From Planctomycetota bacterium (GTDB lineage: Bacteria; Planctomycetota; UBA1135; GCA-002686595): a stretch of 6,012 bases of DNA. The stretch is taken from assembly GCA_022447405.1 (NCBI GenBank), contig JAKVCE010000144.1, positions 1-6,012 of the forward strand, read 5' to 3'. The notes beneath the pieces are model-generated. The model had not been told where the DNA came from, made no database searches, and was given only the letters and a program-made list of their open reading frames with translations. Position 1 is the stretch's first letter. Every line of letters starts with the position of its first letter. Both the position numbers and the translations under genes were made by a program. Positions 1 to 5,722 of the stretch are shown here, one piece after another.

Positions 1-334
1 CGAGATCAAGACCCGCTCCGAGTTCGACGGCGGCGAAGAGGGTGAGGGTGGCGAAGAGGGCGCAGAGCTCGCTTCCGCCGGCGCGCCTGAAGACGCTGAC
101 GCTGGAGAGCCCCAAGCCGAGGCATCGGTCGAAGGGGACGCCGCGCCCGAAGCTGCTGAGGAGCCTGCAGAGGCAGCGCCCGCAGCCGAAGCGGAGGAGG
201 CTCCGGAAGCTCCCACAGAAGAGGAGCCCGCAGAAGAGCCCAACGAAGAAGACGATTCGGAGCCCTCCGAACCGATGGACGAAGAAGAAGCCCCCGCCGA
301 CGCCGCCGAAGAAGAGGCGACGACGGAGAGCTGA
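1..334 (+). CDS. nusA: C-terminal acidic tail of probable transcription factor NusA (5' partial)
   Basis: This reading frame is open from the left edge (first full codon at base 2) to TGA at 332-334 and gives the last 110 residues of a longer protein. After a short start (EIKTRSEF) it is low complexity: Glu, Ala, Pro, Asp and Gly, with no Lys, Arg or His after residue 5. The tract therefore looks disordered and strongly acidic. No domain can be recognised in it. The name rests on context: it ends 27 bases upstream of infB, and nusA-infB-rbfA is a conserved bacterial order; acidic C-terminal extensions on NusA are known. NusA binds RNA polymerase and nascent RNA and modulates pausing, termination and antitermination. 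An alternative is another small gene of this operon, such as ylxR, but that family is basic, which argues against it. The coding assignment is firm and the name is inferred. Confidence 0.6.
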   Translation, partial: EIKTRSEFDGGEEGEGGEEGAELASAGAPEDADAGEPQAEASVEGDAAPEAAEEPAEAAPAAEAEEAPEAPTEEEPAEEPNEEDDSEPSEPMDEEEAPADAAEEEATTES

Positions 335-346
335 ACACCTACCTCT

Positions 347-350
347 GGAG
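347..350 (+). promoter_or_regulatory. Ribosome binding site (GGAG) for infB
   Basis: GGAG ends 11 bases before the TTG at 362, an acceptable Shine-Dalgarno spacing. It supports choosing this non-ATG start. The first in-frame ATG, at 404, would cut into the first IF2_N domain. No comparable purine-rich site is seen in front of the other three starts in the window. Confidence 0.55.
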
Positions 351-361
351 ACTCGCCTGCT

Positions 362-2989
362 TTGAGCAAGCTGCGCATACACGAACTCGCTAAGGACTAC
401 GGCATGGCCGGAAAGGACCTCGCAGCCAAGCTGCGGGGCCTCGGTTTCAGCCAAGTCAAGAGTCACATGACCGCGCTCGATGAGTTCGAGGTCATCCAGG
501 TGCAAGGGATCCTTGAGGCGCACGGGATCTTCGCCGAGTCCAGCAAGCCCGCCGAGGATGACGACGGGCTCGGCGGCCTCGTCGTCCGGAAGAAGAAAAA
601 GAAGAAGACCGAGGCTGCGCCTGACCCGGAGCCCGTGGCTGAAGAGCCCGCGCCTCAGGACGAGCCCGCCGAAGTCGATGACGCGGCGGAGGACTCTGCT
701 GAAGAGGACAGCGCCGCACCTGTCGAAGAGGCAGCGGTTGAAGACGTGGAGCAGCCCGCGGTCGAGGTCGAGGTCGAGGGAGAGCCTGAGGGCACTCAAG
801 AGACTGAGGCCACAGAAGAGCCCGCAGAGGAGCAAGAAGAGGCGCCCGCTGATCAGGCTGAGGCTGCCGGAGAGGATGGCGACGCAGAGGACCCCAAGCA
901 GGGCCCTGCAGGAAACGTCGTCGGCTTCATCGACCTCAGCACGATCCAGAGCCCGCAGCGCACCAGCGACTCCCGTCGTCACACCTCCAGGGATGATGCC
1001 ACCCCGGACGTTCGGCCGACCTTCGGCGTGGACCGGCGCCGTGCGATCATGCGCGGCGACCGAGGCCCCAGGCACCAGCTCTCGGCTGCCGAGCTCCGCC
1101 AACGTGAGGCAGGGCGTTTCCGCCGTCGCGCCGGTGGCGCGAAGGGCCGCGAAGAGCGCAAGCCCAGGACCAGACGCGATGGCCCGACCGGCTCGCCCCA
1201 CGCTGGCGGCACCGTCAAGGTCGAGGAGCCCGTGACGATCAAGAAGCTCGCCGAGAACCTCGCGGTCAAGGCGAACCAGGTGCTCAAGGTCGCCTTCGAT
1301 CAGCTCGGCTTCGGCGCGGTCAACATCAACTCTGTCATCGATGAGGACACCGCGATCCTCCTCGCGGGTGAGTTCGAGGTGCAGGTCGAGGTCGTGCAGG
1401 AGGTCGAGGCCGAAGAGGCCCTGATCTCTGGACTCAAGGAGAAGCGCAGCCAGATCGAGGACGAGCACCTCCAAGAGCGCGCCCCCACCGTCGCCTTCCT
1501 GGGGCACGTCGACCACGGAAAGACCACCCTCTTGGACGCATTCCGCGAGTCTGCCGTCGCAGACGGAGAGGACGGTGGCATCACGCAGCACATCGGCGCC
1601 TACAGGGTGACGACTGAGTCTGGGAAGAACCTCACCATCGTCGACACCCCGGGCCACGCCGCCTTCACGCAGATGCGCGCGCGCGGCGCGAGCGCAGTGG
1701 ACGTGGTGGTGCTCGTCGTCGCGGCGGACGCTGGCGTTCAACCGCAGACCGAGGAAGCCTACAACCACGCCAAGGCAGCCGGCACGCCGGTCGTGGTCGC
1801 CTTCACCAAGATGGACCGCCCGGAGGCCAACCCCCAGCGCGCCAAGGAGCAGCTCTCCGGGATCGACCTCATCGCCGAGGACTGGGGAGGCTCGACGGGC
1901 ATGGTCGAGGTGTGCGCTCCAGAGAAGAGGGGTCTCAATGAGCTCCTCGAGCGCGTCTTCCTCGAGTCCGAGCTGCTCGAGCTCCAAGCCCACTCGGACG
2001 GCGACGCCTCAGGGGTCGTCCTCGAGGCAGAGGTCCTCCAAGGCAAGGGCATCGTCGCCCACCTCCTCGTGCAGGATGGCACTCTCAAGAGGGGCGACGT
2101 GATCCTCGCTGGCGAGGGTTATGGCAAGGTCCGCGCTATCCAAGACGACCGCGGGAACGAGATCGCGGAGGCGGGTCCCTCCTGCCCCGTCGAGGTCACA
2201 GGGCTCTCAGCCCTGCCCGGAGTCGGCGAGCCCTTCCACGTGGTCGAGCGCCTCGAGCACGCCAAGGAGGTCGCTGAGGAGCGCTCACGCAAGCTCCGTG
2301 AGTCCTCCCTCGCGGACAAGCGCCGCGGAGACGCGGCCGCGATCCTCGCTGCTGGTGGCAAGAAGTTAGAGACCGTCAACCTCATCGTCCGCGCGGACGT
2401 GCAAGGCTCTGCGGAGGTGCTCAAGGCCTCCCTCAACGACCTCGATCACGAAGAGGTCAAGGTCGAGGTCCTCCAGTCTGGCGTCGGCGCCGTCACCGAG
2501 AACGACATCCTCCTCGCCTCGACCTCGGGCGCGCTGATCGTGGCCTTCCGCGTCGGCGTCGCGAGCCGCGCGCGTCAAGCGGCAGACCGCGAAGGGATCG
2601 ACATCCAGAACTACCAGGTCCTCTACGAGGTCCTCGACGACGTGCACGACCTGATGGAGGGTCGCCTCTCGCCGGAGTTCACCGAAGAGGTCCGCGGTCA
2701 CGCCCACATCAAGCGCGTCTTCAAGTCCTCGAAGTTCGGCAACATCGCAGGCTGCTCGGTGCTCGACGGGAAGATCAACCGCAACGACAAGGTCCGCCTC
2801 CTGCGCGACGACCAGGTCATCTGGACTGGCGAGCTCGCCTCTGTGCGCCGCGAGAAGGAAGAGGTCAGGGATGTCCGCGAGGGCTTCGAGTGTGGACTCC
2901 TCCTCAAGAACTACAACGACATCCGCGAAGACGACATCATCGAAGCCTTCGTGATCAACGAGGTCAAGCGGACCCTCGGCTCGAGCTGA
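362..2989 (+). CDS. infB: Translation initiation factor IF2
   Basis: This is a cytoplasmic GTPase that brings fMet-tRNA to the 30S subunit and promotes 50S joining. Its 875 aa are close to the roughly 890 aa of E. coli IF2. Residues 1-51 form a first IF2_N domain. There follow a Lys run (77-82), an acidic tract without Lys or Arg (83-178), an Arg-rich stretch (about 200-275) and a second IF2_N domain (about 286-345). The G domain has GHVDHGKT (381-388), switch I GGITQH (405-410) and DTPGH (428-432). Its G4 motif is TKMD (482-485) rather than NKxD, and C518-A519 stands where Ser-Ala is usual at G5. A beta-barrel domain (about 551-584 onward), domain III (about 671 onward) and the tRNA-binding C domain with GFECG and NYND motifs (841-853) complete it. 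TTG is taken as start because the IF2_N alignment begins there and GGAG precedes it. It follows the probable nusA in the same frame and is co-directional with rbfA. The identity is certain. Confidence 0.97.
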   Translation: MSKLRIHELAKDYGMAGKDLAAKLRGLGFSQVKSHMTALDEFEVIQVQGILEAHGIFAESSKPAEDDDGLGGLVVRKKKKKKTEAAPDPEPVAEEPAPQDEPAEVDDAAEDSAEEDSAAPVEEAAVEDVEQPAVEVEVEGEPEGTQETEATEEPAEEQEEAPADQAEAAGEDGDAEDPKQGPAGNVVGFIDLSTIQSPQRTSDSRRHTSRDDATPDVRPTFGVDRRRAIMRGDRGPRHQLSAAELRQREAGRFRRRAGGAKGREERKPRTRRDGPTGSPHAGGTVKVEEPVTIKKLAENLAVKANQVLKVAFDQLGFGAVNINSVIDEDTAILLAGEFEVQVEVVQEVEAEEALISGLKEKRSQIEDEHLQERAPTVAFLGHVDHGKTTLLDAFRESAVADGEDGGITQHIGAYRVTTESGKNLTIVDTPGHAAFTQMRARGASAVDVVVLVVAADAGVQPQTEEAYNHAKAAGTPVVVAFTKMDRPEANPQRAKEQLSGIDLIAEDWGGSTGMVEVCAPEKRGLNELLERVFLESELLELQAHSDGDASGVVLEAEVLQGKGIVAHLLVQDGTLKRGDVILAGEGYGKVRAIQDDRGNEIAEAGPSCPVEVTGLSALPGVGEPFHVVERLEHAKEVAEERSRKLRESSLADKRRGDAAAILAAGGKKLETVNLIVRADVQGSAEVLKASLNDLDHEEVKVEVLQSGVGAVTENDILLASTSGALIVAFRVGVASRARQAADREGIDIQNYQVLYEVLDDVHDLMEGRLSPEFTEEVRGHAHIKRVFKSSKFGNIAGCSVLDGKINRNDKVRLLRDDQVIWTGELASVRREKEEVRDVREGFECGLLLKNYNDIREDDIIEAFVINEVKRTLGSS
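761..778 (+). repeat. Three tandem GTCGAG hexamers inside infB
   Basis: GTCGAG occurs three times in a row and encodes Val-Glu pairs (about residues 134-139) in the acidic linker of IF2. An in-frame hexamer repeat can gain or lose copies without breaking the frame, which fits the variable length of IF2 linkers. Confidence 0.7.
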
Positions 2990-3002
2990 GCGCCTCGCGC
3001 CC

Positions 3003-3395
3003 ATGGCGAACCCTCGCACCGTCGCCCGGGTCTCTGCCCGGATCAAGCAGCGCGTCGCTCACTGCCTGCAGTTTGAGCTCAACGACCCTCGCGCCGGCGT
3101 CGTGACGATCACCGATGTCCGCCTCTCCGTGGACATGCGCAACGCCACGGTCCTCTGGACCCTGCCTGAGGAGAAGGACCAGACCAAGACCCTCCACATG
3201 CTGGAAGGCGCCACCGGCTTCGTGCGGAAGCAGCTCGGCCGGGTCCTCGAGACCCGCACCATCCCTGATCTGCGCTGGGAGTACGACGACAGCATCCAGC
3301 GGGCAGCGGACATGGAGCGCTTGATCGAGAAGGCGGTCGCGCGCGACGAGGAGATCCGGGGCGAGCCAGACCTCGAGGAAGAGCTCGAGGGCTAG
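3003..3395 (+). CDS. rbfA: 30S ribosome-binding factor RbfA
   Basis: This is a small KH-like protein that binds the immature 30S subunit near helix 1 of 16S rRNA and supports its late maturation. At 130 aa it is the usual size. Family hallmarks are visible in order: an N-terminal helix with RVSARIKQRVA; the segment FELNDPR (about 24-30) followed by VVTITDV; a VDMRNATV strand; GFVRKQLGRVL (about 72-82); and IPDLRWEYDDSIQR (about 87-100). The last 25 residues are acidic (DLEEELEG end). The ATG lies 13 bases after the infB stop, and no clear Shine-Dalgarno sequence precedes it, so translation may be coupled to infB. It ends 3 bp from the stop of the opposing cysS. The identity is strong from both motifs and operon position. 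Confidence 0.93.
   Translation: MANPRTVARVSARIKQRVAHCLQFELNDPRAGVVTITDVRLSVDMRNATVLWTLPEEKDQTKTLHMLEGATGFVRKQLGRVLETRTIPDLRWEYDDSIQRAADMERLIEKAVARDEEIRGEPDLEEELEG
3371..3390. terminator. Perfect hairpin at the rbfA/cysS convergent junction, possible bidirectional terminator
   Basis: CCTCGAG, a 6-base spacer GAAGAG, then CTCGAGG form a perfect 7-bp inverted repeat. It lies just before the rbfA stop and just past the cysS stop when read from the other strand. Neither strand has a T-run after it, so it is not a canonical intrinsic terminator. It may only reflect codons for the acidic RbfA tail (Leu-Glu repeats). The position between two converging genes is the main argument for a function. Confidence 0.3.
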
Positions 3396-3398
3396 CGC

Positions 3399-4817
3399 CT
3401 ACTTCCGGAACCAGCTGCTCCCGCCGTCGGCGGTGTCCTCTACGACGATCCCGCGGGCGTTGAGCTCATCGCGGACTCGGTCGGCCTCGGCCCAGTCCTT
3501 CGCGTCGCGGGCTGCGTTTCGAGCCGCGACCAGCGCGTCGATCTCGGCGTCCTCCTCGGCGCCTCCCCCAGCGGGCTCGAGCTCGAGCACGCCGAGGACA
3601 GCGTCCGCCTCTGCGAGGAGATCCAGGGCCGCCTGGGCTCCGGCCCCTTCGACCGCGCCCTCGAGCACCTCACCGCGCAGCGTGAAGAGCGCAGCGACAG
3701 CCTTGGGGACGTTGAGGTCGTCGTTCATCGAGTCTCGGAACTCCGTGGCAGCTGCTGCGACCTCCTCCTCTCCAGCGTCTTCGCCATCGACCTTGCGGAG
3801 GAGGCGCTGCGCGAGGTCATCGAGGCCCTCAAGCGCGCGCGCGCTCTCAGCGAGGATGTCCCAGGTGAAGTTGAGCGGCTGACGATAGTGCCCACGAAGC
3901 AGCGCGAAGCGCAGCGCCCGGGCCTCGTAGCCGCGCTCGAGAACGTCATCGACGTTCCAGACATTGCCGAGGCTCTTGCTCATCTTGCCGCCGTCGACCT
4001 GCAAGAACTTCGTGTGCATCCAGTACCGCGCGAACTGCTCGCCGGTGAAGGCCTCGGACTGCGCGATCTCGCACTCGTGGTGCGGGAAGACGTTGTCCTC
4101 TCCGCCAGTGTGGATGTCGATCTGGTCTCCGAGGTGTGCCCGCGCCATGGCTGAACACTCGATGTGCCAGCCGGGGAAGCCGTGAGGTCCGAAGACCGTG
4201 TCCCACTTCTGAAGGTGGTGCTCATCGCTCTTCCAGAGCGCGAAGTCGGCTGGGTGACGCTTCTCCTCATTGACCTCGATCCGCGCGCCCGCGTCGAGCT
4301 CATCGATCTTGTTCCCTGAGAGGGCGCCGTAGTTCTCGAAGCTCGTGACGTCGAAGTAGACGTTCTCTCCGGTCCTGTAGGCGTGCCCGCTCTTCTCCAG
4401 CGCCTCGATCATCTCGACCATCTGCGGGACGTGATCTGAGGCCCTCGGGTAGACCATCGCCTCTTTACAGCCGAGGGTCACTGCGTCCGCTAGGAACTGC
4501 CCCGCATAGGTCTCGGAGATCTTCCAGGGGTCCACGCCCTCGCGTCGCGCCTGAGCCTCGATCTTGTCCTCGCCCTCGTCTGCCATCTCGTCCGTGAGAT
4601 GCCCGACGTCCGTGATGTTCATGACCTGCCGGACCTCGTAGCCCTCGTGCTCGAGCCAACGCCGGAGGAGGTCAGCGAACAAGAAGGCACGCCAGTTGCC
4701 GATGTGCACCCTGCTGTAGACGGTCGGCCCACAGTTGTACATCCGGACGACCCCCTCAGAGAGCGGTTCGAAGGGCTCCTTCTTCTTGGAGAAGCTGTTG
4801 TAGACCTGGAAGCTCAT
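3399..4817 (-). CDS. cysS: Cysteinyl-tRNA synthetase
   Basis: This is a class I aminoacyl-tRNA synthetase that activates cysteine with ATP and attaches it to tRNA-Cys in the cytoplasm. Its 472 aa are typical (E. coli about 461). The HIGH motif reads HIGN (38-41) and the KMSKS motif is intact (278-282). The zinc ligands that discriminate cysteine are all present by family alignment: C29 in YNCGPTVY, C221 in WHIECSAM, and H246 and E250 in FPHHECE. After the catalytic core come the helical DALR region (about 340-410) and the characteristic C-terminal helix pair ending in DELNARGIVVEDT. The full length and C-terminal domains separate it from the related mycothiol ligase MshC. ATG is at 4815-4817; no clear Shine-Dalgarno site is visible before it. 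It converges on rbfA with a 3-bp gap and diverges from the kinase gene. Confidence 0.97.
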   Translation of the reverse strand: MSFQVYNSFSKKKEPFEPLSEGVVRMYNCGPTVYSRVHIGNWRAFLFADLLRRWLEHEGYEVRQVMNITDVGHLTDEMADEGEDKIEAQARREGVDPWKISETYAGQFLADAVTLGCKEAMVYPRASDHVPQMVEMIEALEKSGHAYRTGENVYFDVTSFENYGALSGNKIDELDAGARIEVNEEKRHPADFALWKSDEHHLQKWDTVFGPHGFPGWHIECSAMARAHLGDQIDIHTGGEDNVFPHHECEIAQSEAFTGEQFARYWMHTKFLQVDGGKMSKSLGNVWNVDDVLERGYEARALRFALLRGHYRQPLNFTWDILAESARALEGLDDLAQRLLRKVDGEDAGEEEVAAAATEFRDSMNDDLNVPKAVAALFTLRGEVLEGAVEGAGAQAALDLLAEADAVLGVLELEPAGGGAEEDAEIDALVAARNAARDAKDWAEADRVRDELNARGIVVEDTADGGSSWFRK

Positions 4818-4842
4818 ACTGGTTCAGTTAGGTGGGCGTCAG

Positions 4843-4870
4843 GGTATCGGGCGCGTGGGCTCCCCGCCAA
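4843..4870 (-). promoter_or_regulatory. Weak candidate sigma70-type promoter for cysS
   Basis: On the - strand, TTGGCG (4870-4865, 4 of 6 matches to TTGACA) and GATACC (4848-4843, 3 of 6 to TATAAT) are 16 bases apart. This would start transcription about 20 bases before the cysS ATG. It is the best-spaced pair I see in the 128-bp divergent region, but the match is poor and may be chance. On the + strand TGTAAC (4925-4930) resembles a -10 box for the kinase gene, without a well-placed -35. Confidence 0.22.
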
Positions 4871-4945
4871 CCTTGGAATTCTCCGAGTCTTCACCGAGCG
4901 GACACCCGCAAGCTCTCCCCCGCCTGTAACTTGACCTCCTAGCGC

Positions 4946-5722
4946 ATGCTCACCCCCCCGCCGGTCACCCTCCAAGAAGAGCTCGGCCGCGGCTCGACCG
5001 CGGTGGTCTGGAGGGCTGCCCTGACAGAGCCCGTCGCTGAGCTCCCTCTTGGGGCGGAGGTGGCCTGCAAGCGCTTCCACGACGACCCAGAGGCGCGCGC
5101 GTGCTACGCCCGAGAGGCCCAGGTCGGCGAGGCGGTCGTGGCGGAGGGTCTGATCCGCCAATACGCGGCGGGCGAAGACGATGAGGGCCCCTGGGTCCTG
5201 ATGGAGCTCATCCCCGGGCGGAACCTCGCCGAGGTCCTCGCCGAGGAGCGCGCCCTCGCCGAGCCCCTGGTCCGCTCCATCGGCAGGCAGCTCTCAGGCG
5301 CGCTCGCCGCGCTCCACGCAGCTCACATCAGCCATGGTGACCTGAAGCCTGAGAACGCCCGCCTGGACCAGAGCGGGCGCAGCGTGCTCGTTGACCTCGG
5401 CTTCGCCGGCGCGGAGGGGGCCTGGGATGAGGCGGCCCGCGGGACCCCCCTCTACCTCGCGCCAGAGCTGACGCGGGGCGAACCTCTCTCTCCCGCGGCG
5501 GACGTGTTCTCTCTAGGGGTCGTGCTCTATGAGCTCGTCACGGGCTCCCACCCCTTCATCACGACACCGCTGAGATCTTCCGCGCGATCGAGTCGGGCGG
5601 CGCGCCGCCTGCCTCAGAGCGCGTGCCTACAGTCTCCACCTTTCTGGATCAGCTCCTCGCGAGCGCGCTGCACAGAGACCCCAGCCAGCGCCCGAACTCG
5701 AGAGAGCTCTGTGATCGCCTGA
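4946..5722 (+). CDS. Eukaryote-like Ser/Thr protein kinase, N-terminal part (frame broken near 5557)
   Basis: The first about 204 of 258 residues form most of a Hanks-type kinase domain that would transfer phosphate from ATP to protein Ser or Thr. Motifs in order are: the glycine loop GRGSTAVV (14-21, third Gly replaced by Ala), the ATP-binding Lys K42 (VACK), the helix C Glu E57, the catalytic loop HGDLKPEN (130-137, D132 catalytic), the metal-binding DLG (150-152), APE (172-174) and ADVFSLG with D186. After SHPF (201-204) the sequence turns into Ser/Arg-rich text unlike a kinase and stops at TGA 5720-5722. The missing C-lobe continues in the -1 frame (see the next entry). The start is well fixed: TAG at 4940 lies in frame just upstream, and the kinase domain begins within ten residues of the ATG. 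No Shine-Dalgarno site is seen. No membrane segment is visible in this part. Substrate and pathway are unknown. Confidence 0.85.
   Translation: MLTPPPVTLQEELGRGSTAVVWRAALTEPVAELPLGAEVACKRFHDDPEARACYAREAQVGEAVVAEGLIRQYAAGEDDEGPWVLMELIPGRNLAEVLAEERALAEPLVRSIGRQLSGALAALHAAHISHGDLKPENARLDQSGRSVLVDLGFAGAEGAWDEAARGTPLYLAPELTRGEPLSPAADVFSLGVVLYELVTGSHPFITTPLRSSARSSRAARRLPQSACLQSPPFWISSSRARCTETPASARTRESSVIA

Noticed and set aside
590..607. Possible programmed frameshift at the Lys run (AAG AAG AAA AAG) of infB
   Set aside because: The A-run is only five long and does not form A AAA AAG in the reading frame, and IF2 continues normally afterwards.
480..1235. 251-codon + strand open frame rich in Ser, Arg and Pro
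   Set aside because: It is an out-of-frame reading of the infB linker, whose own frame has clear family domains on both sides.
2366..3046. 226-codon open frame on the - strand
   Set aside because: It lies fully antisense to the conserved C-terminal half of infB and the start of rbfA. Its Val/Asp/Glu-rich text is what GC-rich codons give on the other strand, and no domain is recognisable.
4599..4934. 111-codon + strand open frame reaching into the cysS/kinase gap
   Set aside because: Most of it is antisense to the conserved CysS N-terminus, including the HIGN region, and it resembles nothing known.
4935..4940. Perfect AGGAGG on the - strand in the divergent region
   Set aside because: No start codon follows at a usable distance on that strand, and the cysS ATG is over 100 bases away.
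5551..5560. Programmed -1 frameshifting as the explanation for the kinase break
   Set aside because: CAC CCC TTC does not form an X XXY YYZ slippery heptamer, since TTC would have to re-pair on CTT. A missing base explains it more simply, though I cannot exclude frameshifting.
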